NCBI GenBank assembly: GCA_029834535.1
Contig: JAQMWT010000334.1
Span: 248,001 to 312,000, forward strand
Reading direction: 5' to 3'
DNA length: 64,000 nt
Source: Chrysophaeum taylorii
Taxonomy: Eukaryota; Sar; Pelagophyceae; Pelagomonadales; Pelagomonadaceae
Each line of letters starts with the position of its first letter. Position 1 is the first letter of the stretch. The translations under genes and the position numbers were made by a program. Positions 31,324-42,182 of this stretch are shown piece by piece. A model generated the notes under the pieces. The model had not been told where the DNA came from. It searched no databases and saw nothing but the letters and a program-made list of their open reading frames with translations.

Positions 31324-33423
31324 TTGCCCAACAAGGCTCGAGCTATTATGCTCATCGCCTTTAGTCACTACGAGTCTGTTACGACTACTGATGTGTCTTA
31401 TTTGAAACAGCAATTTAACTCTGTTGTTTATAATCCTAACTGGTATGTCCATGTATTTATCGAAGCTGTCCTAGCATTTAGGCAAATCTCTTACCAACTT
31501 AACCAGGAAGAGACTGACCTTCAATTCGACTTTGGCACTCTTTGCAGAAAAATCTATGAAGAGATACATCGGCATTATGCCGATAATACCAGCAACAACC
31601 GCTACGATCGTGGTTGGGTAGATTGGTGTTATATGTACGAAACCCGATCTTCATCTCGACCTGTACCAGAAGCTGAACGATTGTGTCACCCTACCAACCC
31701 AAGCTACATTTTAGAATACGCATTAGACCTTTACAATGTCGTATCAAATGGGTCGAACAAAAGACGCTTAGAACGCCCTGTTTCTTGGCAACCCTATGCC
31801 GAAGGTTTATCATCTCAACCAAAGCCAAAGTTACTCCTTACACATACTTTGGACTCATCGGACAAAAGTCTGACTCAAACTGCTAACACACTCGCCTTCA
31901 TCACTTCGTCCCAACCTGGTACATCTTCCACGTTTAATGCTAGACGCTTGCGTAACTCTAATGATGCTCGCCAGCCTTTCTCTCGCAGCGATTTATCGTA
32001 TTATCGTCCTGGTGATTCTTACGTCACCAAGAAAACTGCCGGACAGTCCCATGACCGTCCAATTTACCCCCGCACTTTTGACAGGTCCTCTCGGTCTAAC
32101 ATGAAATTATTAGATCGAACAAACCACACCTTAAACACCCTGCGAGAACAGTGTAGCGAACTCACGAAGCATGTGACAGATAATGATACCACGGCTCAGC
32201 TACAACATAATATCAACAAGTTATTTGAGACTTTGCTACAATCAGCCGATATCCTGTCAACAACATCTACTGAGGACAACAGTAGTTTACTTCGTCTAAA
32301 CGAACAGCTCATGTTTGCAGAAGACATCATTTATGATGTAGACGTTCATCTATCCTCGACCGAAAAGTCGTTAAACTACGTGGGGCCACAACACCATACT
32401 GTCGTTACTGCTCCCACCCCAACAACAACTCCTCCTACTACAAACACACAGGGCAATCCTTCCAATACTGCGTCTAACCTCTTTACCGCTTCCGCCATCT
32501 CGACTTTACCACCAGCATTATTGTCCTCGCTATCTTCACTGGTCCAATCTGCCCTCAACCTACCACCACAAGCCGAAACCAAAAGGGATGCCGATCATAC
32601 CTCTCTATCGTCATTTGACGAAAAGCACGGCATGGCTGATGAGGCTGACGAGCCATCACCACCTGTTCAGCCGATCATTATTCCACCGAATCTGCTATTG
32701 CTGAAGAATCTTCTTTACCGCCAGTCTCTCCACTACTTGCCCACATTCGGAAAAAACGCCTTCCTCACCAACTACATGAAGGTAAACAGTGTCCCTCCAC
32801 ATTGCTCTTTTCTATATTTTGACTCTTGTGCTACCATCTCATTGATGTCCACCTACGATTTCGCTATACCCAATCATATAATACCATTGGACTCTACGTA
32901 CGCTCCGATTGTTATTCAGACGGCAACAGGACAACAACGGGCATCACACATGATGTTAACACGCAACATCGTTATTCCCCTACCAGATCATCCACAAATT
33001 GGCTACGTTAAGATCGACTTCGCTTTATGTCTTCAACCAGTGCATGACCGACATCTCGCTATCCTGAGCATGCTCGAATGGAACCAGACCAATCTTACCA
33101 CCGTGTTCAACGATCGAGCTGAGCCAAAGCTCAGCGCTGTCACGAGCCGCATAGACAAAGATGTACGTATACCCATACACTATGTCGCAGCTAATTTGCC
33201 CGCTCTCCCTTGTATCACTTACAACATCGCGCGCGACAAGCGGCTGGAACTTCGCTCCCTTGCATTTCCCCTCAAGCGATACCATGAAAACAGGGAGCTA
33301 CTGGCATACTACAATTACCTACTCCAACGAGTTTTACCAGATCGGCCGTGGATTCGCCCTTTGGTTCTCAATCTTCGGAAACAGAACAAATTTGTTCAGC
33401 AAAATACGCAGCCATTAAGTTGA
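31324..33423 (+). CDS. Copia element gag-like and protease-like open frame
   Basis: This is the largest 5' open frame of the element, 699 codons. Its N-terminal two thirds are gag-like: helical and Ser/Thr-rich, with no recognised zinc knuckle. At about nucleotides 32815-33090 it has a retropepsin-like pattern (YFDSCATISLM, later HLAILSMLEW). Related open sequence extends upstream from about 30880. It is part of the retroelement, not a host gene. Confidence 0.65.
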   Translation: MPNKARAIMLIAFSHYESVTTTDVSYLKQQFNSVVYNPNWYVHVFIEAVLAFRQISYQLNQEETDLQFDFGTLCRKIYEEIHRHYADNTSNNRYDRGWVDWCYMYETRSSSRPVPEAERLCHPTNPSYILEYALDLYNVVSNGSNKRRLERPVSWQPYAEGLSSQPKPKLLLTHTLDSSDKSLTQTANTLAFITSSQPGTSSTFNARRLRNSNDARQPFSRSDLSYYRPGDSYVTKKTAGQSHDRPIYPRTFDRSSRSNMKLLDRTNHTLNTLREQCSELTKHVTDNDTTAQLQHNINKLFETLLQSADILSTTSTEDNSSLLRLNEQLMFAEDIIYDVDVHLSSTEKSLNYVGPQHHTVVTAPTPTTTPPTTNTQGNPSNTASNLFTASAISTLPPALLSSLSSLVQSALNLPPQAETKRDADHTSLSSFDEKHGMADEADEPSPPVQPIIIPPNLLLLKNLLYRQSLHYLPTFGKNAFLTNYMKVNSVPPHCSFLYFDSCATISLMSTYDFAIPNHIIPLDSTYAPIVIQTATGQQRASHMMLTRNIVIPLPDHPQIGYVKIDFALCLQPVHDRHLAILSMLEWNQTNLTTVFNDRAEPKLSAVTSRIDKDVRIPIHYVAANLPALPCITYNIARDKRLELRSLAFPLKRYHENRELLAYYNYLLQRVLPDRPWIRPLVLNLRKQNKFVQQNTQPLS

Positions 33424-33480
33424 CTACTCGCACGGCCAGTTTTTCTCTCACAAGAGTCCAATCTCCGCAAACCCTCTGTC

Positions 33481-34404
33481 ATGTTACTTTGTTCTGGTTT
33501 GTCAACTCCGGCGTTCCTGTCTCAAGCCACTAATGACTTAGGCTTAAATATCAATGTAAAAGTTGTTGTTGAGTCTGATGATACGCTTGTTCGTATGTTA
33601 CGCCACCGTTTTCCTACTGTACTATTATTTGAATCTCCCCCCGCCTTTATTAACCATCTTCACCTAATCTCACCCGAGGAAAGGCGCACATTCTATTGTG
33701 ATATAATTGAGATCACTCCTCCCTGCACAAACAGGAATTTACTCAAACAACAAAAGTCAGAAGACTTACACAGCCTGCTGGACGATTCTCTTTTCGACAG
33801 CATGCTATCTGTCATCAAGCTACTCCAGCCCTTGGTACTACTGGCTGAGATGACGCCTCCGCATAAGTACTGTCATCAAGACCACATCACAGTGGCCAAC
33901 CTTATCTATGCTACTCTTGATTACTGTGTCGATGTTGTTGATAGGTTCCCGACCTACCTATGTGGCGACTACCAATCTAGAGAAAGGTGGATATGCGTCG
34001 CCCGCAGATATTCTACTGGACCAATTAAACTATCATCGTGGCCCATCCTCCATCCACGCCCCTCCCTAAAGATCGTGGATGATCTACAAGCTATTCCCAA
34101 GCGCCTTTGGCTACCTAACCACATAACCAAAGACTGGATCCGGGTGTTCCCCGATCCTCCATACATATCCATTCCTAAAACGTTTGCACCTTACTCTCGC
34201 ACAGGTTCTGCTCAGCTTACTATGGCTGACCTTGAATCCCTCAATATGTTACTACTTCGCCTTCACTCACAACAGGCTCACGAGCAACGTACCCACTCTG
34301 TTCAACCCGAGTGTACTTACCATCAGTTGTGCTTTAAACGCTCCTCTATGGAGACCTTACCCAATGCAACACATCCTATACACGTCAATATTTTTACTAA
34401 CTAA
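33481..34404 (+). CDS. C5-cytosine DNA methyltransferase-like open frame inside the Copia element
   Basis: The frame reads like the N-terminal part of a Dcm/DNMT-type catalytic domain. A motif I-like stretch (LLCSGLSTPAFLSQ) is followed by an acidic SAM-pocket position (VVVESDD) and motif IV (CDIIEITPPCTNRN, with the PPC catalytic core). Next come a motif VI-like segment (LLQPLVLLAEMTPP) and motif VIII (GDYQSRERWICVARR). Motif IX/X-like signatures (YPTRPELIRANNH and SNALPAGTY) appear farther along at about 35,225-35,350, beyond a SINE-like insertion. The domain would methylate cytosine at carbon 5. It lies between the protease-like and integrase parts, an unusual place for cargo in Copia. Part of a probably broken element. 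Confidence 0.7.
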   Translation: MLLCSGLSTPAFLSQATNDLGLNINVKVVVESDDTLVRMLRHRFPTVLLFESPPAFINHLHLISPEERRTFYCDIIEITPPCTNRNLLKQQKSEDLHSLLDDSLFDSMLSVIKLLQPLVLLAEMTPPHKYCHQDHITVANLIYATLDYCVDVVDRFPTYLCGDYQSRERWICVARRYSTGPIKLSSWPILHPRPSLKIVDDLQAIPKRLWLPNHITKDWIRVFPDPPYISIPKTFAPYSRTGSAQLTMADLESLNMLLLRLHSQQAHEQRTHSVQPECTYHQLCFKRSSMETLPNATHPIHVNIFTN

Positions 34405-34594
34405 CTAACTAACTTCAGACCTCTCCCGAGCATGGGAGCCAGGCCGGACCGACAGGAGCCAGTCCGGAATCACGGGCCTGTAGACGAGGGGCGCCGAAAG
34501 GTGGGTCGGCGGAGAGTGATCATCAAGCTTGTCGCCATGCGACGAGGAGACCTCGATGTGACTGACAACCAACTCGTCGATAACCTTCCGTCTG
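34398..34594 (-). mobile_element. SINE-like element, copy 2, nested in the Copia element
   Basis: The 197-bp, 5'-truncated copy has its (TTAG)n tail at the left on the minus strand. It is flanked by an exact 12-bp duplication, CAATATTTTTAC (34386-34397 and 34595-34606). The duplication and 5' truncation are typical of LINE-driven insertion. It lies within the methyltransferase-like region. Confidence 0.92.
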
Positions 34595-35759
34595 CAATAT
34601 TTTTACAATCCTCTATAACGTGTTCGCAAGCATACATCCTAACTCACCCACTCCTGTGTCCTATTACATGACCGTTTTCGAAACTAACCAACCGTCACAC
34701 AGGTTATTACTTACAACCTCATCAACATCACACAACTCCTACTTCTTAACTGGTGGCCACCATTCCGACGGCAACCTCACCACAGAGAACGCCACCACCA
34801 ACCAAAAGACCCCCATCAACGCCTTTGGGAGCACGTATACGTTCACTGCTTCCGACATTCCCCGCGACCGGGACAGGTCCATATATCTGGAGCCGTTTAT
34901 GGGTTACTTGTGGATAGTCCAAGCCCTTCCCCAAGTTGGCTCCGCTACCACCTATGGCACCGCCATACAAAACCTCGTGTCCAAATGCGCTCTCGTGATG
35001 CCTGGCTGCCTTACCTACAAGGCCACCGACAACTCTTTCGATTACAAGGATTCTCTTTTCGCTCTGGAAGATCATCACCTATCTCATAGTCGCTATATAG
35101 GGTACCTTCGTGGAAGTGACCGCAAGCTCGGCTCTAAAATCCACTCAATGCTTGCTCCATTGCCAACCGTCCGAGGGTATGCCAGTATTATTTTACTCGA
35201 CCCTCGCAACGGGAAATTACGCTACCCCACTCGACCGGAGTTGATTCGTGCTAACAACCACACCAAACAACAGGAATCTTTCCTCTTGTCTCTACGCCAT
35301 GACCTTTGCTGTGACATGCTCAGCAATGCTCTGCCTGCCGGTACGTACAGCACTCTGTACAAGCACCTTTCGCTCATCGTCGCCGATATTAAATCCCTTA
35401 TGTTGGACCCTACCTTCCAACATACTGCTGCCGTGACGAAGAAATCCTATGTATCCAATTTCATGACCGTTGACCAAGCCTCCACCACGTGCAGCACAGA
35501 TATCTTGTCTTTGGCACAATCTTTTATGCTGTCTATTTCCAGCAACTGCCTGACCGAAATGTCGTTAAACTATATGTCTTCGTCCTACGAAGATACTCTC
35601 GCTACTTGTGATGATGAGGATGCACCTCCAAGTGACCCTGCTGTGCACCAGGATGACGACGCACCGCCTTCCACTGCTTTAGACACCGAACTCAAGTTCG
35701 ATGTTCGGCGCAAACGGCACATTCCCGCTCATCCAATTCCTCGTAAGTCCCTCGCACAC

Positions 35760-36985
35760 GGATCCACCGAATATCTCAATGCCAAAGAACGTGCTAATCG
35801 CTTTCACCGCGTGCATTACTGCCCCGACAACGTCGCTGCCAAGGCCCCCAACGTACTTGCTCGCCCTGGATTCTCTGCTTCGGACATACCATATCGCGAC
35901 TTATGCACCGACTGCATCGCACACAACAAGCGCCACCCGCACAAGCATATTTCAATGCGACCAAGCCTTCTTTTGAGCAAACCCACAAAGCCGGTGAAGT
36001 CTGGGCGTGCGACGGCGGCTATGTGACCATCCCATCCGAATGGGGAGGCTTCACACATATCATCGTCTTCAAGGAACTCATTTCGAAATTTCTCTTGGTG
36101 TACTTTACACGCACCACCAACGCCACGGAGTTCACTCAAGCTCTGGATTTTGTGTATGACTTCTGTCGTACACAACTCAATGTGCACATGCGCACCCTCT
36201 ACTCCGATGCATTCAAGCCTTACTTTAGCCAGCACATTACCTCCCCGTACCGCGTCGATAAGGGCATTCAACTCATTGCCTTCCCGCCGTACATGCACCA
36301 CTTTAACTTTGAAGTTGAGTCTGCCATCGGTTTCATCGCCTCCGCCTCCTCAACTCGCCTTCGTTCTCTCCTTAATGCTCACTATCGTGGCGCCAAGATC
36401 GTGGAACCCGCTATCATGTTCCCATGGGCGGTGATACACACCGTTCAAAGCTATAACCTTCTCCCGAACGCCACGCTCGAGCGCATTCATCATGCTATTC
36501 TGAGTCCGCAACAGCTACTCTACAACCAACTCAGCACTCCCCAACACGATATGCTCAAGATTTTTGGCGCTGAATGTTACCTCCTATTGGAGCCCCATGA
36601 ACACCACAAGTGGGAACCGTGCCGCCGCAAATATCTGTATCTCTGTTGCGCCAACGCACAAAACCCGCTCGTCTCCCCACGCGTCGACCATCTCGCTGAC
36701 GTCGTCCTCAACCCTGAAAACGGACAAATTCGTGTTTCGTCCAAGCTGCAATTCCTCTACATGTTGCAGCATCCTACTCCTGATCCTGAACTAGCTCCTC
36801 CGCCACACGCTCCTTCCGCGCCTTTCTCGCTCACACCCCACACCACTATGCAAGATCATGTCATTCAGAGGGGGACAAGGACTTCTCATCCTCAGAGGGG
36901 GCACTCCCCACCTCCTTCAGCTCCTCCTTCTTCGTCCCCTACTCCGGCCTCTTCTCCATCTTCTGACGCTTTTTGCACAAGATGA
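35760..36985 (+). CDS. Copia element integrase region
   Basis: An H-H-C-C zinc-binding segment (RFHRVHYCPDNV, then LCTDCIAHNKR) at about 35,800-35,930 precedes a retroviral-type integrase core (VWACDGGYVTIPSEWGGF, then LYSDAFKPYFS, then FNFEVESAIG) at about 36,000-36,340. A Pro-rich tail follows. The domain order is that of Copia pol. Confidence 0.75.
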
Positions 36986-37626
36986 CCTCATTCTTGTCCC
37001 AGGTTCCAAACAGCCTAACACTCGCAAGGCCACTTCTATGAAAACTATCCGAGCCCGGTTACAAGCGTCTACTATTGGTGCTTACAAAGCCGCTGGTGGC
37101 AAGCTCGCCGATTTCCGCTGGGATCTTCGCCACCACTTTCTTACGTTCAAGTCTCCCGCCCTCTCCGCCCTTCATCTCCGTGGTGGTATCCTCTGGTCTG
37201 CTATCTGCTCAGAGGGGGAACATGCGTTGTTAGCTCGTCTTCTTCTCCCGACTTGCCCGCTACCCGCACGTCGATGGTTACTTCGCCCACGCCAAGTGCG
37301 CATCCAGCATCCCAGCTGCAACCTAACTGCTGATGGTTCATAGCTCGTCTTTTTCTCCCGTTGCGTACTGACTTACTTGCCCGCTACCCGCACGTCGATG
37401 GTTACTTCGCCCACGCCAAGTGCGCATCCAGCATCCCAGCTGCAACCTTCTTAACTGCTGGTGGTTTACCTACGTGCCCTATTCCTCAGCCCCTTTTATC
37501 TGCGTTCACTGAACACGCTGCTGCCTTCGGCACTTCTTACAATATGCACTTACGTACCTGGCGCCGACCAGCTTTATTGATCACAACTCATCCGAGTTTG
37601 GCGCTACGTCTGCATCTCTGGCTGAC

Positions 37627-39591
37627 TTGGAGGAAAACCTTCTGGTCTCTACAGAGTTTATCACCCAGGTCTTACGTACCGACCCTACTATCCATATCCA
37701 ACTGGAATCTACTACTACTCCTACCGACGCTGTTCCCGCTTATCCCGAAGTTGCGCACACTGCCTCGACCGCAACGTCGCTAAACTATAATTCACCAGCC
37801 ACTGTTGGTCCTGACGAATATAAGGTCCAAGAAGCGGACGTTTCCATTGACGAATATAAACTTAAGTGCCTCCACGGTTTGTCGCCTGAAAACAGGCACG
37901 CCTACCTCAAGGCCATCGCCAAGGAACTCCACGACATTATCCGCTTTGGCTGCTTCAAACTTTCCTTACCCGACGGTGTCTCTCGTCCTATTGACAGCAA
38001 GATGGTGCTGAAGATTAAAACAGACTCTGCAGGCAAATACGTTAAGCACAAGGCTCGCCTCGTACTACGTGGCTTCCTAGCATCTCTTGGCGCCGATTTC
38101 TTTGGTACCTTCAGCCCCATGGCCACTATGACCGCAATCCGGGTACTACTAGCTATTGCAGCATACAAGCAATTGCCTGTCTACCATGCAGACGTCCCGA
38201 ACGCCTTCGTTCAGTCTGACATCGATGCCAATGTCTATGTTCAGTTACCAGACGGCATCAAGCTTATCGACCCCGATGACGCTAAGTACAAGGGCCGACG
38301 TCTACCGAAACTGCTGAAGTCACTTTATGGACTTAGGCAATCACCATCCCTTTGGAACAAAGAGATAGACGGCTTCTTCCGTAGCCTTGGTTACAAACGC
38401 CTGCATTCGGACTCTTGCCTATATGCTCGAGTATCCGCACATGCTAAGTTCGTCGTATGCAGTCTGTCTGTAGACGACATTGTTATTGTGTCCAATGACG
38501 ACCCTCTTCGTACTGAATTACAGGATGCCCTCCACAAACGGTATGCTGTAGAGCAGTTTGAACCTGTCCATACCCTCCTAGGCATGCGTGTGTGTCGCAC
38601 ATCTGACGGCTCCATTTCTCTGGATGTGCAAGCCAAGCTGGATGAACTCTTCGCTGATCACCCAGTCTTGCAGCAACTGACCCCGCTTAAATATCCTATG
38701 TCATCGTCCTTCAAGTATAAAGATGGCACTCCCAGCACTGAAACAGAGTTGTACATCAACTCGCACTTTGCCACCCTCCTTGGCAAGCTGGTGTTCATGC
38801 AAGTTGCCTGCAGACCTGACTTCTCGCAAGCCTTGGGCAGATGTTCGCGTGGTATGCATGCACCCACGTATGTTCACGTCCAAATGCTAGAGCATTTGCT
38901 TCGCTACCTCAAGAAGCCGGAAAACCGCTCACTTCGCCTCTGGTTTCACCCTAAAGGTAATGCCATTGAAGCTCACCTTCGCACTGTCTCCGCTAATCGA
39001 ATTGATCTATCCACTGTGGTCGACTACCAACCGCAGGATGTATCTACTGGACAGTTTGACCCCTTAGTTGCCATGGTTGACGCTGACAATGCCCCTTCCT
39101 TAGCACAGGAAGATAGGAAATCTACCACCGGGTTTGTCTTCTATCTTTTCAACTGCCTTATTGGTTGGAAAAGCAAACTTCAACCGATTGTCTCCTGCTC
39201 AACTCACGAAGCTGAGTTGATTGCCCTCAGTATTTGTGCTGATGAAGCTGTTTGGCTACGCAAGCTGCTGTTGGAACTCTCCTTTGTCGTCAACCCCACC
39301 TTCTACGTCAACAATGCTAATGGTGAGAACACCGCTGACCCTGTTGACTTTGATGACAATGACAACCCAATTGCTGAAGATATGCGCTTCATCAGAAGCC
39401 TACCTCTTTTGTCTGACAATGCTGCCGCTGTTCACACCTCTAATAACCCAGATGGGTCCTCTCGATCCAAGGCACTGTCGACCAGATGGTTCAAAATCCG
39501 TGAGTACATATCGCTTCAGAAAATACGAGTCCATCATGTTCCCGGCAAGCTGAACGTGGCGGATGGTTCTTACAAAGCCACTTGCTGCTGA
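37627..39591 (+). CDS. Copia element reverse transcriptase and RNase H
   Basis: The 654-codon frame has the Copia RT pattern: KHKARLVLRGF, YHADVPNAFVQSDI, LKSLYGLRQSPSLWN, then LSVDDIVIVSN. It is followed by a Copia RNase H (MVDADNAPSLAQEDRKSTTG, IVSCSTHEAELIALS, KIREYISLQKIRVHHVPG). These motifs place the element in the Copia superfamily. Confidence 0.93.
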   Translation: MEENLLVSTEFITQVLRTDPTIHIQLESTTTPTDAVPAYPEVAHTASTATSLNYNSPATVGPDEYKVQEADVSIDEYKLKCLHGLSPENRHAYLKAIAKELHDIIRFGCFKLSLPDGVSRPIDSKMVLKIKTDSAGKYVKHKARLVLRGFLASLGADFFGTFSPMATMTAIRVLLAIAAYKQLPVYHADVPNAFVQSDIDANVYVQLPDGIKLIDPDDAKYKGRRLPKLLKSLYGLRQSPSLWNKEIDGFFRSLGYKRLHSDSCLYARVSAHAKFVVCSLSVDDIVIVSNDDPLRTELQDALHKRYAVEQFEPVHTLLGMRVCRTSDGSISLDVQAKLDELFADHPVLQQLTPLKYPMSSSFKYKDGTPSTETELYINSHFATLLGKLVFMQVACRPDFSQALGRCSRGMHAPTYVHVQMLEHLLRYLKKPENRSLRLWFHPKGNAIEAHLRTVSANRIDLSTVVDYQPQDVSTGQFDPLVAMVDADNAPSLAQEDRKSTTGFVFYLFNCLIGWKSKLQPIVSCSTHEAELIALSICADEAVWLRKLLLELSFVVNPTFYVNNANGENTADPVDFDDNDNPIAEDMRFIRSLPLLSDNAAAVHTSNNPDGSSRSKALSTRWFKIREYISLQKIRVHHVPGKLNVADGSYKATCC

Positions 39592-39754
39592 GTTCTCCAC
39601 CTTTCGCTCTCTACTCGGTATGCATCATGCCTCTGACGACAATCCTTTACAGGATTGAAGATGTCTAACCCTAGTGACCACAACGTCGTTAAACCAGCAA
39701 CCTAGCCCTGGCCCTACCTTCTTTTGCCACATTTTTTTTGTACGTGTCGTGTGA

Positions 39755-41746
39755 GTGTCACTCATGTCTTTTTTTTGGCACTCCCGTGGCCGTGGCATCT
39801 CTCCAGTCGTTCGAAGGACAATTCCACGTTCGCTGCCCACGGCCGAGCCTTCTCCCAAGTTGGTTCACAAGCGACAACCCATAACCACTGTCACTCCTAC
39901 TACCTCCCAGGCTGCTACTGTTTCACCGACACCAGCTGAGCCTGTTTTACTACAATCCTTAACATTCCAAGATGGCCTCAACATGGATTTTACCCTGATT
40001 GAACGAGGATTCTCTCTTTTTGAGAGCTTCCGTACTCCTGCTACGCCCTTTCTCTCTTCTGTTATGCGAGCGGAAATCTCTACGGCACTCAACTCGATAT
40101 ATGAATCTGCTGACTCTTTACTGTTTGTGGAACTTACGAGCTTCATATCTATGCGCCTACCCATTACTACATTTTGGGAAGCTGCTCCTGCTATTACTTC
40201 TATTGGCTGCTACAGAGGCCCCAAACGTGAACGTTTCATCCTGTCATCCTATTGTACGCAGTGTCTCAATGACTTAGGACAGCCCACATTTCCTGCTTCT
40301 ACCACATATAATTCGAAGTCACAAGCACCTAGTGAACTCCCCACTGAAGTACTGAGTCACCTCAACACAGATGACCACAAGGAAAATTGTCATATTCCCA
40401 TCTCAACTATCACCACTAACATTTGTTGTGCTTGTCACAACACCGATCAGGCGCCCATACAACCTAACGTATGTGCACGTAATGCTCCTTCCTTCCAACC
40501 CCCCTGTAATGGATGCTCAGCCGGTCATATACGCGCAACCATCATACGCACGTATAATTTGCCAAAGGAGCTACATGTTCTCTTGACCAGGAATCTAACG
40601 CAACACTCGTCACTTGCTCATTTAGTCTTATCAGTAACCGATGCAGCCACAGATTCCGCTACTCAACTACCATTGGCACTGGATCTTCGGCTTATTACTC
40701 AGATGCACCTGGAGCATCTTAACTTTCTTGTAACGCTTGAGCGAACACAAGCTCGTAAAACTCAGGCTATGTTCAAGGCCACCAAATACCACCATGTGAT
40801 TCATACTGTTATCCAATCGTGGGTACAACACCTTGACGACTACGTATCATCCTCAGACGATACAAAGCCGCCATCACTCTTGGATGTAATGTTCGGTTCC
40901 ACCTATACTTCGGCCGAACGTCAAGACTTTATGCACTTCTCAAACACGAAATACCCCTCACTTGCACAGCATGTGTTGACCGAAATGTCATCTAACTACT
41001 CACTTCCCTCATCAGAATCTACTCTGGAAATGTCTTCGCCATCGACACACCCTGCTCCTTCTGCCTCGCCTGATGATGTCGATGCATTGCGTCAACAAGT
41101 CGAACAACTCCAGGAAACTCTTCGCCTATATATTCGCAAGGTCAACACCCTTAGCGCTGAGAATCTATCTCTGCACACAGAAATACAGGCAGCCATTGCT
41201 TCAATTACCTCCCTGGAAAACCGGCTCTTTCCTCCTACAGCCAATGCACACGTGCTGCTTGTAACACTGTTCAAGATCACAGAGCTACTGTCTCGCTTAA
41301 CGCTAACAGCTCATGATCAATATGCCGCCAACCATTCCTCCACGGACGATCACCTCCATCGTCTACGTGATAATTTGCTCTCGTGTATTCAAAGTATTCC
41401 CTTCGCATGTGAATTGGAAGACCCTTCTATCCTCTCGGATCCGTTCGCTGAGTCCAACTTTTTGGAAAACCAACTGGACACCATACAACTTGACTCACTA
41501 GTGCCATCCCTACTGAATGCTTTACTTGCACTCACGTTTCGTATGGTACCACACCTACCACACCACTCTACTATTGGCATTCACCGCCTGACAGCAGAAG
41601 CTGACGAAGACGATACCGATATCCTCGAACCAGTAACGTCCGCTACCTCAGATAGCTTTAACACACTGTCTGTCGTACCTGTGTTTCGTAATGCTCTGTT
41701 CAAAAGCGTCAAGTCGACTCTCAGCTCCACCAAGTCCAAGCCCTAA
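39755..41746 (+). CDS. Extra 3' open frame of the Copia element, function unknown
   Basis: A 663-codon frame lies between RNase H and the 3' LTR, where standard Copia elements have none. It contains a Cys/His cluster (CCACHNTDQ, CARNAP, CNGCSAGH) near nucleotides 40,425-40,530 that may bind zinc. A clear heptad-type coiled coil follows at about 41,070-41,230. No signal peptide or membrane segment suggests an envelope. I do not recognise the family; the style resembles a second gag-like protein. Confidence 0.6.
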   Translation: MSLMSFFWHSRGRGISPVVRRTIPRSLPTAEPSPKLVHKRQPITTVTPTTSQAATVSPTPAEPVLLQSLTFQDGLNMDFTLIERGFSLFESFRTPATPFLSSVMRAEISTALNSIYESADSLLFVELTSFISMRLPITTFWEAAPAITSIGCYRGPKRERFILSSYCTQCLNDLGQPTFPASTTYNSKSQAPSELPTEVLSHLNTDDHKENCHIPISTITTNICCACHNTDQAPIQPNVCARNAPSFQPPCNGCSAGHIRATIIRTYNLPKELHVLLTRNLTQHSSLAHLVLSVTDAATDSATQLPLALDLRLITQMHLEHLNFLVTLERTQARKTQAMFKATKYHHVIHTVIQSWVQHLDDYVSSSDDTKPPSLLDVMFGSTYTSAERQDFMHFSNTKYPSLAQHVLTEMSSNYSLPSSESTLEMSSPSTHPAPSASPDDVDALRQQVEQLQETLRLYIRKVNTLSAENLSLHTEIQAAIASITSLENRLFPPTANAHVLLVTLFKITELLSRLTLTAHDQYAANHSSTDDHLHRLRDNLLSCIQSIPFACELEDPSILSDPFAESNFLENQLDTIQLDSLVPSLLNALLALTFRMVPHLPHHSTIGIHRLTAEADEDDTDILEPVTSATSDSFNTLSVVPVFRNALFKSVKSTLSSTKSKP

Positions 41747-42023
41747 CTAACTAACTAACTAACTTCAGACCTCTCCCGAGCATGGGAGCCAGGCCGGACC
41801 GACAGGAGCCAGTCCGGAATCACGGGCCTGTAGACGAGGAGCGCCGAAAGGTCGGTCGGCGGAGAGTGACCATCAAGCTTGTCGCAATGCGACGAGGAGA
41901 CCGCGATGTGACTGACAACCAACTCGCCGATAACCTTCCGTCTTCGCCCCCCGGCCATACCCCGTCCCACTGCGAACGTTCCGGCTGCCAACCGGCCCGC
42001 CCGGGAGGCGAATAGGTGCCAAC
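41744..42023 (-). mobile_element. SINE-like element with (TTAG)n tail, copy 3
   Basis: About 280 bp, nearly identical to 29462-29745, with the tail at the left on the minus strand. It lies between the extra open frame and the 3' LTR. The flanking duplication is unclear (CCCTAA-like on both sides). Confidence 0.75.
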
Positions 42024-42182
42024 CCTAAGACACCCTGTTACACTCTTGATGCCTCTTATGTGACCTCTGAGAGTATCAAGACTGTATTCTCCTCCCTTTC
42101 TTTTTTTTTTCTCTTTTCTTCATCATCATCTTTCTCAAGAGATGCTCTACAGTCGCATTGCGCTTAAGACATCTCGAGGGGG

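Noticed and set aside
39755-41746. Envelope-like gene in the Copia element
   Set aside because: No signal peptide, no membrane segment and no glycoprotein-like cysteine spacing; a coiled coil and Cys/His cluster fit an intracellular protein better.
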